From Valencia hispanica (taxonomy: Eukaryota; Chordata; Actinopteri; Cyprinodontiformes; Valenciidae): a stretch of DNA of 64,000 nt. Both the position numbers and the translations under genes were made by a program. Location: NCBI GenBank assembly GCA_963556495.2, contig OY747704.1, positions 7,736,001 through 7,800,000 of the forward strand. The letters are read 5' to 3'. Every line of letters starts with the position of its first letter. Position 1 is the first letter of the stretch. The notes beneath the pieces were generated by a model, which was not told the DNA's origin, did no database searches, and saw only the letters and a program-made list of their open reading frames with translations. Positions 1 to 24,581 of this stretch are shown here, one piece after another.

Positions 1-89
1 AAGAAGAAAAAGAAGAAGATGAAACCAGGTTTCCATGTTGGAGACTGATCTCTTCGTTAGCTCACAACCACTGACTAAACTGCAGAGAA

Positions 90-116
90 ATGACGGAAGA
101 TCTCAAAAGGATCCCG
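90..116 (+). CDS. dtx3l: candidate first coding exon of the deltex gene (9 codons)
   Basis: An ATG at 90 in a fair context (gagaaATGa) opens nine codons (MTEDLKRIP) that end at a consensus donor, CCG|gtacgt, at 117. The frame at the donor is phase 0. The strong acceptor at 2888-2889, which starts the main exon at 2890, also needs phase 0, so the two join cleanly across a 2.77 kb intron. This is a prediction from splice signals and phase only; such a short exon cannot be confirmed by homology. In mammals DTX3L is transcribed head-to-head with PARP9 from a shared promoter. If that holds here, the promoter lies at or just left of the window edge. Confidence 0.4.
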
Positions 117-844
117 GTACGTTCCTCATGTTCACATTTCAGTCTGCTCTTGCAGACCCGAGCGGCAGCTGGGCTTTTATTTTGTGTAGAAACTTAAGGT
201 TGACTGTTCCCCACTCATACTATTGTTAAACATTGGTTTAATTCGCACCGAACCCAGCTGGTGTTCTGAAGTGTTGTTGGAAACGTGATAACAAACGCAA
301 AGTATTCAATTTGTTCATATGTTTGTTGAAAAGTGCGATAAATTGGTCAGGTTACGCGGGGACAGGACTTTCTGTTGGAACATTGACCTTCTGGTTTGAA
401 ATCCCCCTCTTCCTGTTTGTTCCATCTCCTCCTCATTATCATGCTTCCCTTTTCCTGGAAACGGATATCAGCTGTATTCTTGCTCCTAAAATAGTTCCCA
501 TTAGTTAAAACTGTCGGTGGATGCTCAGGCTGCATATTAGTATTTTCATTTAAGATGAATGAATTGTAGCTTTTTGGATTCAAATCCAGCTAATTCCAAT
601 AGCCTTTAACAGAATGCTAAATTCAGATTCATTCATATTTCCAAAGTTTAACTCCATCCAGTTTAAAAATCCACTTCCAGTCAATAACATGGTGCCTGTT
701 AGTAGGCTAAAGACGGTCTAACCAGCAGATCACATTGATTCTTCACTCGGATACCTCCATCATGTATCCTGATGAGTGGCATCATTACCCTATCCCTACA
801 CATTTTGATATTGCAAAGTTCCAACATATTCTAAATTTACCGTT

Positions 845-1235
845 CAAATTCCATTAAATACAGTTTATTTATAAAGCACCAATTCACAACACATGTCATC
901 TCAAGGCACTTAAGAAAAAAGTTGTTTCAATCCAATCATCTGTACATTCCAAGTGAACCTAGTTATCAAACAGTACATAAGGTTGAGTTTTTTATTCAGT
1001 TTGGGTCAAAGGGTTTTCTATTTCAGGAAACCCAGCAGATTACATTGAGTCACTGACTAAATAGAAATCCCTCATACTGCACATGCATGTAGCGACAGTG
1101 TAGAGGGAAAACTCCCCTTACACAGGAAGAAACCTCCAACAGAACCTGGCTCAGTTTTAGCGGCCATCTGTTTGGACCAACTGGGGGGTTGAAAAGACAG
1201 AGCAGATACACAAAAATGAAAGGCAGAAAGTTATT
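845..1235. repeat. interspersed repeat family A, copy 1
   Basis: This segment shares long stretches with 6065-6390. Shared phrases include AGTTATCAAACAGT, GAAACCCAGCAGATT, GTCACTGACT, GTAGCGACAG, GGAAGAAAC, AACCTGGCTCAGT and AGACAGAGCAGATACAC, all in the same order and orientation. The family is common in percomorph fish genomes, but I cannot place it in a named class. Both copies are diverged and non-coding. Confidence 0.7.
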
Positions 1236-2035
1236 AGCAGGAGAGGGAGAAAGTTTAGCAGCATGACTAGAGTCAGGGAGAACCTTCTTTCCAGACTACT
1301 ATCCCCTGACCCGGATCGGGTCATACTCTCTTCCTCCCCCTACTCCCTCACTCGTCCTTCAATATTCATTAGCAGATCTGGGTCATTTAACGTTTAAAAC
1401 CAAAGTGGAGTCAGGTTGTATTGTCAGCGTGCTCCACTGAGATCCTGGAAAACTAGACGTAACATGAAAAGATTAATACCAGCAAACGACTGTAGAGAAA
1501 AAAAGGTTATCAGTTTTGCTCTAAATAATCTGTACACGTTCTGTAGAACAGCTTAACACTGAACTTTTACAGCACAACTTCAATATAGACAAAATCACAG
1601 GCAGTTTTAAAAATGCTTCCCACTAAAACCTGTTGGGTCAGAACCTTTGGGGTCTTCCCTGTGTTTAACTATCTTTGATCCCACTTTGCCAAACACTCCT
1701 GTGATCTTGTAAATTGACCTTGATCATGTTCTCCAGGCTTTCTGAGGACCTCTTCTCTTGGACTTTGGTTGCATGTACACCCAGTTACAGTTCAGTCCTC
1801 CATCTTGGACCACTTTGTTACTGGAAAGCAGCTTACATAAGGGACATAGAGCTGATGCTAATAAGGTTCTGGCTTGATGATGGGTCAACCAGAAATGGGT
1901 CGGCATGAGTATGTGGAACACATTAGCAAATGCAGCACCTGTTTCCATCCTGTTTAATGTATGCAATTATGGATTTGTATATCATCTGTATGACTGCTGT
2001 GCATCAGTGAGGCGGAAAAAGCAGGATACGGGGGT

Positions 2036-2145
2036 CCATCCATCCATCCATTTTCTTCCGCTTATCCGGGGTCGGATCGCGGGGGCAGCAGCTTAAGCAA
2101 AGAGACCCAGACTTCCCTCTCCCCAGCCACTTGGATACGGGGGTT
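2036..2145. repeat. short teleost interspersed repeat with CCAT tract
   Basis: A (CCAT)n tract leads into 'ttttcttccgcttatccggg' and then a GC-rich segment ending 'ccccagccacttg'. This is a familiar fragment dispersed through teleost genomes. It is far more GC-rich than its surroundings. No terminal duplication was found. Confidence 0.6.
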
Positions 2146-2889
2146 GCATGCAGAAAAACAATCAAATAAACAGTCGGTCATTATTCTGGCTAAAGCTGGC
2201 CCTATAGCAGGAACACTTCCTCTGTCTGAGCTGTGTTCCACAGGGAAAAAGTCTCTAACTGGAAGAAAATGATGGACAATCCACTTTGGATTCTGTCCGT
2301 CTCTTTAGGCATAATGCTTAATACAACTAATCCAATCAACAAATCAACCCTAAACTAGCCTCCTTGTTTACAATTAGTCTAGGCATTGGGTGTCTGCTCT
2401 TACACCTCAGTGACCCCCAGGTGTTTACTATACTAAAACACTAGTTTGTTTTGATTGTAGTATGGTGAAATTTTGTGTTGGAAGCTCAGAATGTTTTCCT
2501 TCTGCTGATTTTGTATTTTCGTACCTCTGGCCATTAACTTAAAGAAAAACCAGATAGGTTGAACCTGCTTTGTAACATTGGACACTGGTCAGGTAAAAGG
2601 ACTGAACTGAAAATGAGCAGAAAAGCAGCCTAAGGAAAGAAAAATGACTAACAAAACCTGGAGAAGTATTGATCAAGACCACTTGGTCGTTTATGAGAAG
2701 ATCTGTTTTCATCTCCGTCATCAGAAACAGAAGTGGAGTTCATTTCACCTCAGATCTAAAGGAGATCTCCTAAATACCTGAATAGGTTTTAATGTATTGT
2801 TCAGCCAGCAGAGGAAGTCAAATCCTACTGTATGTTTTACTTTATTTAGTTGGACATATTCTTCAACTGTTTTTTTTGTTCTGTTGCAG

Positions 2890-5692
<2,803 letters not shown>

Positions 5693-5790
5693 CTGTGTGT
5701 TTCAGACCTCTAAATTTATTAGAACAAAGGTAACAATTTACCAGTCTAAACAGAGTCATGTTTTTATTTTAAGAGTCATGTACTGCTTAA

Positions 5791-5796
5791 AATAAA
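5791..5796 (+). terminator. candidate polyadenylation signal of the deltex gene
   Basis: The first AATAAA downstream of the TAA stop on this strand lies about 100 bases into the 3' untranslated region. Position and motif fit. No transcript end can be seen from sequence alone. Confidence 0.4.
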
Positions 5797-6064
5797 AACA
5801 TATGATGTAATTACAGAATAATCAGTGTATTTACTAGAACAATTGTTGAATGTATCTTTGCTCTTTTCTGTTTATGCTGGTTGTATTCTATTATGTTTTG
5901 TAGTCATTTCTCTTGATCAAGTTATTAATGTAAACCATAAACTGTATATTTGTCCTAGTTTCATAATTCAATGAAATGTATTCAGAAGGCCGTCTAATAT
6001 TTCTTCTGAATTCATTAGCTTAAAGCATTGGGATATTTGTGGGTTCAAATCTTAGCCAATCAAA

Positions 6065-6390
6065 TCCACATTTATTCTAGTTATCAAACAGTGCAGTAAA
6101 GTTGAGTTGTTTTTCTATCTGAGGAAACCCAGCAGATTGCATCGAGTCACTGACTTGCAGCATTCACTCCTCCTGGATGAGCACGTAGCAACAGCGGACA
6201 CTTGTTTGCATTGTGTTGTTGACTTTGCTGCAATCTCTCATACTGAGCATGCCTGTAGCGACAGCAGAAAGGAAAACGTTTCTTTAACAGGAAGAAACGT
6301 ACAGCAGAAGCAAAACCTGGCTCAGTGTGAACGTCTGTCTGCCATGACCGGCTGGAGGTTTGAGAAGACAGAGCAGATACACAAATATCA
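6065..6390. repeat. interspersed repeat family A, copy 2
   Basis: This is the second copy of the family described at 845-1235, in the same orientation. It has extra material in the middle (around 6160-6230) that the first copy lacks. It lies just downstream of the deltex gene. Confidence 0.7.
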
Positions 6391-6519
6391 GTTTCACACT
6401 TACTAAAGCCTTAGGAAGGAATATAAATAGACCCAGAAATCTTTTACTAATTCTTCATTATAAATGAATACACATTACATTTTCAGATTTTGCAAGTAAA
6501 AGCTGCATTTCAACATAAT

Positions 6520-7215
6520 TTGAACCGTCTCAAAAGTGGAAGAATACATCCAATAATTCCACAAACGACGTAAAAACACTGGCTGGGCAAAAAACCCCTG
6601 TGCCCTAAATATAATAGGTATGAGCCTCCTATTAGATAATTACTGCATGGGTTATTATCTTTCAGCTGAGAACAAGTGATTTATCCCCAAATGATGCAAT
6701 GAGTACCTTCTCATTTCTTAAACAACCATTCTGTGGATGTGGAAAAGATGTTAATCTGTTTAAGAAGGATCAAATTATTGGCATGCGTCAAGCAGTAAAC
6801 AAATGACTAACTGGAAGCAAAATAAGGAACCCTTCTTGGAAAAAGATGTGGTCAGAAAAAAATCCTGAATGATTGTGTTTGACGATGTTTGGTGAAATCG
6901 AATTCAAGAAAAGCAACAGTAGAACCCAGAGCTATGTTTAATTGTGACAGTAAGAGGATTTCTACACACGATGCAAAGACAGTTCAATGGACTGGGACTG
7001 AGAAGCTGTGTAGCCTTAAGAAAACCACTAAAAGGTTAGGCTAGCAGAGAAAATGGCTTCAATTTAAAAAGGAGCATAAAGATTGGACTCTGGCGCATTG
7101 GAAGAAGGTCATGTGGTCTAATGAGTCCAGATTTGCTCTCTTCCGAAGTAATGGGCGCATCAAGGTAAGAAGAGAGGCAGATGGAAGTTATGCACCCATT
7201 GTGGCTACTATACAG
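6520..7215 (+). mobile_element. degraded Tc1-like transposase fragment
   Basis: Broken frames on the plus strand recall the middle of a fish Tc1-like transposase. A helix-turn-helix-like stretch sits near 6760-6800. Around 7060-7190 a run reads FKKEHKDWTLAHWKKVMWSN then SRFALFRSNGRIKVRRE, where Tc1 has W(S/T)DESRF; the first catalytic aspartate codon appears to be changed to Asn. Stops and frameshifts make it inactive. Clear terminal repeats were not identified. Confidence 0.65.
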
Positions 7216-7424
7216 GCCTATGGAGTATGGCTGCACAATCGTCATCACAATATTCACATCTAAAAGGACTGTTTGGAGGGCAATGATTGTTGGCTAATAT
7301 ATTCCAAATGTGATGAACTTACATTTTTAATGCTAATGTAATATTTAGCCAGGAGGACAGATTCTAATGGTAGCAGTTGCTCGTAGCAGACACTAATGAC
7401 GTCCAAAATGCTAAAGCTCAGATG

Positions 7425-7760
7425 AGAAAGAGGAAAACAGGCATATATCGCAACTGATATCACAATACCTACTGATATTATTGCAAGATTTTCTAATATT
7501 TTGCAGCCCTAACAGTAAGAATAACTCTCAAATATAGACACGAACTATACTTGTAACATTCACAAAAAGAAGGGAGCTCAGTGCAGGTTAATTTTCAACA
7601 AGATGGCAGGAGAGCAGCATAATCTAAGGTGCTATTCAAGTCATCTGTTGAACAATTCCTGAATTTTTTCATATCGCAATATAAGCCTCATGTATATCGC
7701 CAGGTTAGAAAAAAATCGCAATGTCAGATTTCTTTTCCAATATCGTGCAGCCCTACTATG
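7425..7760. repeat. possible short hAT-like remnant with 'cagccct' ends
   Basis: Two blocks, each an AT-rich 'atatcgcaat'-type stretch ending in CAGCCCTA (about 7505 and 7750), resemble the 'CAGGGCTGCACGATAT' termini of common fish hAT repeats. They lie in the same orientation and may be two partial copies. Classification is tentative. Confidence 0.35.
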
Positions 7761-7789
7761 GATACTGTGGTGGGACTTGGGGTTGTTGG

Positions 7790-8200
7790 AGTTGGTCCAG
7801 TCTAGGTTCAGCAACATCATGGGCCCAAAGAATGAGGTCAGCCAACTACCTGAATATAAAAAATGATCAGGGTATTCCATCAATGGATCTTTTCTTCCCT
7901 GATGTTATGGGCGTATTCCAAATTGACAATCCCAGCATTCATCAGGGTCAAATTGTGAAAAAGTGATTCTGGAGCATGAGATGTCAATTTCACACATGGA
8001 TTGGCCACCACAGAGCCTGGATCATTGAAAAGATCTTGGTGATAAATAAATTCAACACTGGATGGCAATAAATCTTGTGAAATTGCAGAAGCTTATTGAA
8101 ACAATACCACAGCAAAGGCATGTCGTAATCAAACGGCGATCCTACAAACTATTGGGGTGTGTGCTTTATTTTGGCCATGCAGCGTAATATTAAACTTTAT
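7790..8200 (+). mobile_element. Tc1-like transposase 3' remnant (different family from 6520-7215)
   Basis: The segment resembles the C-terminal third of a fish Tc1 transposase on the plus strand: a SANYLNI..DQ-like stretch, HQGQIVK, a TWIGHHRAW-like stretch near 8000, ILV..LQKLIETIPQ near 8080, and a VIK ending. The NPIENLWD segment with the catalytic glutamate is missing, apparently removed by an internal deletion near 8020. It has several stops and is inactive. Confidence 0.65.
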
Positions 8201-8429
8201 TACTTAACAAAATGCTAGAAGAACAATTTTGAAACAGCACAATCCAACCTTTGACTTAAAATCTATGAGGCCCTTTTGGTGTGAACACAGCTTTAATGTA
8301 GGTTTTTAATGACAAAATATACAAGCTACCAATTGCAATAAATCAAACTAAATCTATTCAAATAGCTCAACATAATGTGGGTTCTCCAAATGAAACACAA
8401 AATCACCAACCACTGTTAATGGCTAGTGC

Positions 8430-9330
8430 AGTCTCTAAATTACTCAACCCCTTCATGACGAGCATCTTTACTTCGTAGAGCATCCTTTAGCTGTTATGAC
8501 CAGACCCCTGCTTCTGGGGCATTCCTGAGGAACCTGAGCCCACTCCTTAATATTCTTGAGTTTGCAGCTGTTCTGACCAGCTTCAGTTTTTTTTAAATCT
8601 CACTTAAGATTTCCAATAAAAGTTTCTGTCAACTATGACAACCGGTCTAGAATCTTCCAGGGAGCTTTCTGAAACCACTTTAAAATATGGCCTGGATTAT
8701 CCTGCTTGAAGGACAAACCTCTTCACAGGCATGTTCTCCCAGGACTTCTTAACACTAACGTGCCAGGAGCAAAGCAGTACCACAGCATAACTGATCCACT
8801 GCCTTGCGTCAGTATAGCCATGCTGTTGTTTTCAGCAAATGCTTCATTCTTTCTCCTTTAGACAAGCCACAGATCTAAAAAGTTCCATCGAGTTATATCA
8901 CCTCTTTGATTTAGTGAGCAAACTGCCGTTGCCTTTTCTTGGGCCGTCTGTATTTAGTATGTGCCTCACGGTGGAAGCTTAAACCTCAGCATCTGCTGTC
9001 TCCAAGTCTCACTACAGGTCTTAAGTCAGTCAAGGATTTTTTTTTGACCACTCGTCTCCTTAAAAATCTGGTGGCAGCCGTTGACAGCTTTCTCTTTCTG
9101 CCACAAGATGGCATAGTCACTGTTCCTGGAAAAATGTTTTTTGTTCTGTGCAAAAAAATTAATTTGAGACACCCAAGAAATCTTATAAAAATATATTTTA
9201 TTTCAATCATCCAACTTTTATCTGATGTGATGATGGGTGTTTTGTAGCAGAAACTTCGAGCAGCACAGCAACCTGACTCACCTAGAATCATCCCACTGAA
9301 CTTGTATGGGTGTAGTCTGGCTAAACCTTT
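8430..9330 (-). mobile_element. degraded minus-strand Tc1/mariner-like element
   Basis: Read on the minus strand, pieces occur in the order of a Tc1-like transposase. A basic helix-turn-helix-like GRKRKLSTAATRFLRRRVVK lies near 9120-9050, a GSG-VMLW-FAPG-like stretch near 8800-8750, a QDN-PGH-like stretch near 8700, and a C-terminal VPQECP...VITAKGCSTK near 8540-8470. Frames are broken throughout. Termini were not defined, so the limits are approximate. Confidence 0.5.
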
Positions 9331-11923
9331 CAACTAACACACGTAAATTGGTTTGTTTTAAAGTAAATAGCAGATAGGCACTTTACCCCTCCCAGGCAAA
9401 ATATTTGCATTATTCTTAATTGTTCAGGTTTACCCAGAGTAAGCACAGAATCCTACTTTCAGTGACTATTGCAGTCTCAGACTAAATCAACCCTCCTGAA
9501 ATGGAACTGTTGGTAAGAAAACATTTGCAATTCAGGTGTGGTCTCAACTGCACCTGGTTCCATCAAGTCCATTAGGTGTGTTTGTGATGGAACACCCCAA
9601 ATACATGCAGTATTTACAGTAAAGTTTCATTGCACGTCAGAAAATATGGCATCATCGAGGAATCATCCACAAAGTTCAGAGGAGAGATTCCAAAGAAGGA
9701 ATAGGATAGAAAACGATCACAAAGGTTTTGAACATTCTCAGAAACGGTTCGAAACAGAGCTTATGAGGTAGAAGTTAAGCACAGAATCCTCTGGCCTCCA
9801 AATGCAATAACGCTTCCCTTCTAGAGCTTTGATGTTTGGTTTATAAAAGTGCAATTAGACCCTCTTCTCATCTTTAGTCCTAAATTTAGTTTATGCTTTA
9901 AAACATTTTGCACTGTGAATAACCACCAATCAATATTGGCTGATAATTTGAGCACAAACCATGTAGCTGTTTTTGGGAATAGGACGTTACCTGCTTGAGT
10001 TGCTTTGTTACATTACATGAAGAATGATTGTAGTAAAAACAAGTTTATTAAAACCATATTATAGAGACTCCCTGTTGTGAATTTCCTCATTTTAATGTGG
10101 GTTTGTTCTGGAGACTGCTAAAGCCTAAAGCTAAAGTTAGTTACAATTCAGTTCAGGCCAGCTGCAAGACTTCCCTAAATTGCAAATCTGTGTAACCGGG
10201 TTCACACGAAAAAAATCTATACTTGTTCATACACTATTCTAAATATGAGTTTGCACAGACTTCTATAAATATAACATACTTAAAGTGAATGCCAGAGTTC
10301 ATTTAGCACTACGGGGTTCTGTTCTGTCCATATGCTTTGTTTTATAGTCACGGCCTCCCAAGAACTGATCTTCAACAGTCACAAACGCATTCGAATTTCT
10401 TTTATTAAGAAAACATCGTCCATTCTCCTCAGTTCTGTAACTGTGTGCATGTCTAATACAGAAAAGTGTTGAACAAGGAAAGGGGATTAAAAAGATTAAA
10501 GAAAGCAATTTCTAACAGAAAACCCAATCTGATATACATGTCACAGCATTATCTGAACATCAAACACCCTTGGGCGAGTTGGATAGGACTGAGTATACAC
10601 AGCTGAGCTGACCCCTCAAGATCTTTTAGATTTAAAAGTCCAAAGTTTGACCAAACCAGACTAGGTTTACTGGATCACTGTTTAAAACCATGTTAAGCTA
10701 CAGTTGTACAGAAAGGAAGCAGTTTGTTTTATGTTTGGGAGCTCAGGTTAATTTATTCAAGTGAAGTTTTATGATAGAACATGATCTATTCCTGTCCTAA
10801 TCTAGTGTTAGGGTTCAAATGTATCAGTTACGCACATGCCTTTTAGTCTTGCAAGACTTGAAATAGTTAATAAAGCACGTTCAGTAACTAATACAACACC
10901 CAAGGGCATCATCATCAATTCATTTGTCCACAGGGCAACAATATCTGACTTTTACAACATGACACTAGAACTGTTAGCGTTCTACAGCCAGAAAAGATCC
11001 AGATATTACCATCTCTTTCATTTCTGCTGACTGCAGACTAACTATTGTACCAGTGCCATTTTCACACAATGCCAAAAATGACAGACTAAAGACATTAACC
11101 ATTTCTAAGTGCTGATTGATTCCCATGGTAGAAATTGGTCAACTTAAAACAATCTTCTGTAGCTTTTGACGTTGGCCCTTTTAGAAATAAAGTTGCTTTT
11201 AATTCTGAACTTAATATTTGTAGGTCCAAAACCATACAGGTGATGTGAACAATAATCTCCCACCTACCATCAGATGTCAGAACTGTTATTTGGGCTAACA
11301 TGTACTCTAACAGTTCTTGACCCTGAACGAGAAAACCACCAACATATATTGCACTGGGTTGTTTGAGACAATACCAACATGAAATAACTTCTTACTGCCA
11401 GGACAGGACACAGTCTGGATTTTTGCCACATCAGCCTTCTTGTTCTTGATATGAAACAAGTGGAAACATGGACATTGCATACTTTAGTATTCAATATCAT
11501 TTGGTCTCGCCAGCATCATCAAATAACTTTTTACAAAATCAATGCGCTTACATGGGTATGTCCATTCATATCAGCGTTGGTCTTTTGTATTCTCACATTT
11601 TCCAAACTGTTCAATTGACATACAGATAATGACAGAAACAAAACATTAAAAATCTGTCATCTTGATTTCAGGCCTATCCAATGTTTCGTAAACTTTCTAT
11701 AAGAGTTCAGATTTTTAGCAAAGTGATAACTGAAATAAGATTTGGAGCAAACAATGAGTTATTGGTCCATGAGAACAAGTATCTGCAAGAAAACAATAGA
11801 AAAGGCCAGTTAGACGAATTACCTGAAGTTCAGTCAAGTTCTCATAATAGGATTATTACTCCAATTTGTACACAAAAGTACATAGAAGGTACCACAAGAG
11901 ACTGTGTCCAGGGCTCTTAAGTC
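9331..11923. other. region downstream of golph3, including its likely 3' untranslated region
   Basis: No gene or recognisable mobile element was found here. golph3 is transcribed leftwards into this stretch. On the minus strand, AATAAA hexamers occur at 10752-10757 and 10401-10406, giving possible 3' untranslated regions of about 1.2 and 1.5 kb. These are candidates only. Confidence 0.4.
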
Positions 11924-20640
<8,717 letters not shown>

Positions 20641-20755
20641 GGCCATTTGTGGTACCAAATGTATTCAGCTGGAAGAGACTGAGTGACTCCAATATCAAGA
20701 AACTAAAGTGACATTTGCATTTCGAAATAATCCCAGACAGAGGGTTATTTTTGAC

Positions 20756-21370
20756 CAAAGGTGGGTAAAGTACGCTAAAATTGAACTCAAGTAAGAGTAA
20801 CACTACTTCAACATATTCTTTCTCAAACAAAAGTAAAAAGTAGCCATCCTAGAAATTACTCAAGTAAGAGTAAAAAAGTATTTGCTAAAACGGCTACTTG
20901 AGTACTGAATTACATCTATATTATTTTTTTTAAATGATATCATCAGACAGACAAAAATATAAAGTTATGGGGACATTCTGGTATTCTAAAGACTAAAATG
21001 AATGATGCCACATTTTTAGCAGTAGAAATACTTCTTGAGTTATAAGTTTTCAATATGTTACCAATACTTAATACAAAACAGATAGAAAATTACTTTAGAA
21101 AAACAAAGCTTCTGTCGAAACAGGTGGTCTCTTTTAATAAACTGTAGGTCTGTGTCTGGTGTATTCTTTGTTAAAACATGCTTGTCTTTCATTCAGTGAA
21201 TTTACTCACAGTGAGTAGAGCCTCCAGAAGTTTTACTCAAAAAAGAGTAGTGATACTTAAAAAAAATATTACTCAAATAAAAGTAAAAAGTATGGTGTTA
21301 TAAAAATAACTTAAAAGTACATTTTATCCAAAAAGTTACTCAGGTAAATGTAACTAGTTACTCTCCTCTG
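20756..21370. mobile_element. non-autonomous hAT element (ACTCAAGTA family)
   Basis: The element opens with CAAAGGTGGGTAAAGTA and closes with AGTTACTCTCCTCTG, imperfect inverted repeats of the CAGAGGTGGGTAG type. Many internal ACTCAAGTAAGAGTA-like blocks are typical of this fish family. The flanks TTTTTGAC (20748-20755) and ATTTTGAC (21371-21378) form an 8-bp target duplication with one mismatch. A second member lies at 29379-31099. Confidence 0.85.
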
Positions 21371-21904
21371 ATTTTGACTAACTATTTTTGTGAAGATATT
21401 TTAACAAGTGAGTGTTTCCCAGAGTTCTGTCTTTGGACCAGTTCAGATCACCATTTACATGAATATTTTACCCTGTCATTACAAGTTTTAATTTACATCT
21501 TTACTCTGATGACACCTTCTATATTCCAGTGCAAATTCCTTGATTTAAAATCTATAGATATCATTCAATATCCTTCAAAGATATTTCCATAATTTAAAAA
21601 AACTTGCTTTGAACTTCAAGTCTAAATTGTTGTTGTTCACAAACTCTAGAGGTAAACTATACGATATTTTTTATTGTCAGTTTGACTGATGAGCTGTATT
21701 TTACTGTAAAGTATGTTCCTAAACAAGGCCTCACCCTCAATGGGTTTCCTGGAAAAAAATTACAGATGAAGGATTTAATGAAATAAAAGAGAGTTAGCAG
21801 ATGTAGAATGTGACTTGTGATGTAAAAGCGCTTTGAGGAGTCTGTAGAGCTACAAAAACGGTTTTATAGTTTCAGCCCATTTCTCCAGCTATTATTTTTA
21901 TTTT

Positions 21905-24235
21905 ATATTTTCTCTATTTGACCGTTTATTTTAAACGGTGATGGGAAAATCTGAAGCCCATCGGTCATTTTGACAAATTGCAATTCCCATTCCCTGACCA
22001 CTTGGTGCAGACATTTTCAACTTTATACGTAGAGTTCAGGTAACTGAATAAATAAATAAAATATTCCCATGAGCGCATCTGAGCATCATTTCAGACCTGG
22101 CCCCCAAGGGCATCGGTTTGTTTTTTAAATTGTTGGGGACAATAACCATAAACTTGAGTGTGGGTTCAAGATTGCTGGGGACAATTATTATTAATTATTC
22201 ATATATCAGTATTCTTCCGTTTCACGTTTCGTTACAGTATGTACTGCAGTGTAGGCTATAAGCAGGTGTTGAAAATCATATCTTTATTCAATCAACAAAA
22301 GTTGAAAGCCATAGGCTACGTGTTTTGCCGGTCTGTGTCCGCTGCAGCTAAGCGGTCTCCATAAATCTCCAAGGTGCTGTCAGTTCCCGAATAGTGTTGC
22401 ATTGAGTATCCAGGTCTGAGATGATGCTCTCATTGGAATAGTTTTTTTTTTATTGATTCAGTTTCCTAAACTCTGTGCATAAAGTTGAAAATGACTGCAC
22501 GTCTGCATCAAGTGGTCAGCGGTGTGAATTGTAAACTTTCAAAATGACAGACGGCCTTTAGATTTTTGAATATTGCACAGCTGATATTTATTTGATGCAG
22601 AGATTGGTGTGCAGCAACGAAATATTGGCCACAGTCCCTTATGAGTGTTCTCCGTTCCTGAATCGCAAATTTAGCCACAGAAAAGACTCTCTCGCTGGGG
22701 AGCGCTGGAGGCCTAGATTAGGCCGAGAATATTCTGCTATCAGCACAAAGTTGGGGGAATATTCTGGCATAGGCTACTCTCTCCACAAACACAATATATC
22801 AACACAATTCTCAGTGGGAGTCTTAAACAAACAAAAATATTACATAAATATTTTTTCACCTGCCACCTGCCTGTAGTAAAGAAACTCCAGACCCATGAAA
22901 TTTAATTTATCTATCTTTCTATTGTGAAAGGGGTACATGCGATATTACAGGACTCTGCCCTGAAGGTGTTTGCGGTGGACAACAAGTCTTTTAAAACCTT
23001 GACATATGCACTGCAAAGACTGCTGCAGCATCTGTGCAGAAAGAAAACGTGACTGTATAAGAAAGTGGAATAATACACCGTTCAGATACTGATTATTGGG
23101 AAATTGTGTTGGGAGCACAAGTAGATGTTAGATCAGCACTGGTAAGAAATTCTGCATCAAGTTTTTAAAAGTGGTGGGGACAAAACAGTCAATCATAAAT
23201 ATTACCAGGGACATGTCCCCGACATCCCTGGCTAAAACGTCGGGCCCTCATTTATTAACCGTACTTACACACAGATCTGTGCGTATTTATGTGCGTAGGA
23301 ACAATTTTACATAGTGTGGTAGTTACCATCTTGTACTTGTGCGTAGAAATGTTCCTAAATATAAGAACAGCTCTGACCATGCGTATGCACAGAATCTAGT
23401 GGTAGAATGGTGAATTGCAACACTGAAACGGTTTTACTCTAACAGAATATTTATCTTGTCTGTCTTTTAGCAAAATAACTCAAAAGGTTATGGACGTATT
23501 TCGATTAAACTTTCAGGGAATGTTAGGTATTCCCAAGGAATAAATGATTACATTTTGAGGGTGATCATGCATGGAGATCCTGTGAATCGCAATATGGGGG
23601 AGTGGGGGGTGTGAGGTGCTTCTGCGCTCTCCGTAGGCATTTTTTTTACTTGTCACATCAAGCAGTTCAGTTTAAAAGGATGTTGTTACACCTATAAATA
23701 AAAGGTTTGCTAACTGTACTGTGGAAACTAGATGGTCCTGGTTATTAGTGCAGCAGGTTGTTGCTTTTTTTCCTTCATTTCAAACGAACCTCTCTACTGT
23801 CCCGACCGCATTTACTGCCTCTGTCACTTTCTCCCAGGCACTGTTCTTTCTTTATTGGTTACCCCTGAGCTGATAGAACCAAGCAGCAATGTTTGAGATA
23901 AATTATTACATTATTTATATAAATTAAGTATTTCCACAGAAGTGAATAGCAGCAAATTAAACGATTATTTGCCATATCAGGTTGAAGAGTTAGGGGGCTT
24001 TAATACAATTATCCCATTCATCTGCTCAATGTGTGTTGGCACAATGTGGATTCTCTGTTCATTTTGAAAATTTATTAAAATAATGAATATTAAATACTAC
24101 CGAATGTCATCATTTCAAAAATTGGCAGGTAAAAATAGATTATGACCAGATTAATTTGACCCCATCAGTCAAAAAGACTGAAAACAAAAAAATTCTAGTG
24201 CGACCTTTGCTCTGAGTTATAGCACATTACATATC
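21905..24235. repeat. repeat family X, copy A, with a Harbinger-like insertion inside
   Basis: The left part (21930-22090) and right part (24110-24220) are each similar to the two ends of 35295-36165, in the same order. Left-end shared text includes GTCATTTTGACA, GCAGACATTTTCAACTTTA and GAGCATCATTTCAGACCTG-like sequence; the right end shares 'aaatagattatgaccagatt' and 'ctagtgc'. In copy B the two ends carry GTCATTTTGAC-like and GTCAAAATGAC sequences, which are reverse complements, suggesting inverted termini. The family could not be named. The interior (22100-23240) has no recognisable gene. Confidence 0.6.
23243..23990 (-). mobile_element. Harbinger-like element remnant, copy 1 (minus orientation)
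   Basis: One end reads GGGCCCTCATTTATTAA. The stretch 23640-23960 is the reverse complement of 40790-41260 over several hundred bases. On the minus strand near 23839-23800 it encodes a Myb/SANT-like piece (AWEKVTEAVNAVG), as in the second protein of animal Harbinger transposons. The reading frame is broken and no DDE transposase is visible. Confidence 0.65.
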
Positions 24236-24581
24236 ACCTTTTGTTCTTTTTTGTATAGGCTACCTTAAAGTTACACTGCATACAGTGTGACTAGCTACAG
24301 CAAAATCATGGTTGCAATAATACACCAATGTTCCTTTAACCCATTACCGAGTCCTGTGCCTTAATGATACAACATGAGAGACAAAACACTGAGAACTCTT
24401 TAGTCCAAGTTGTTTTGACATTCACCTCTGTCTTAAATCCTCAGCTAAGAAAATATTTATCTTCTGCAAGTGTTGTGATTAATCCAAACTTATTCTATAG
24501 AAGCCATATCAGAACTGTTACCTACAGTGGTGACTCATCTAAACATGCATCATATTTTTCCCAAGCTGTACCACTTTAGAG

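Larger units (their letters stand above)
117..2889 (+). other. putative first intron of the deltex gene
   Basis: This non-coding stretch lies between the candidate first exon and the main exon. It contains two recognisable repeat pieces (845-1235 and 2036-2145). The remainder is AT-rich, with only short chance open frames. Confidence 0.4.

Noticed and set aside
2797..2889. Extension of the deltex reading frame upstream to an ATG at 2797
   Set aside because: The 31 extra codons are Ser/Phe/Thr-rich and cross a strong polypyrimidine tract and AG acceptor at 2889. The family-like exon starts at 2890.
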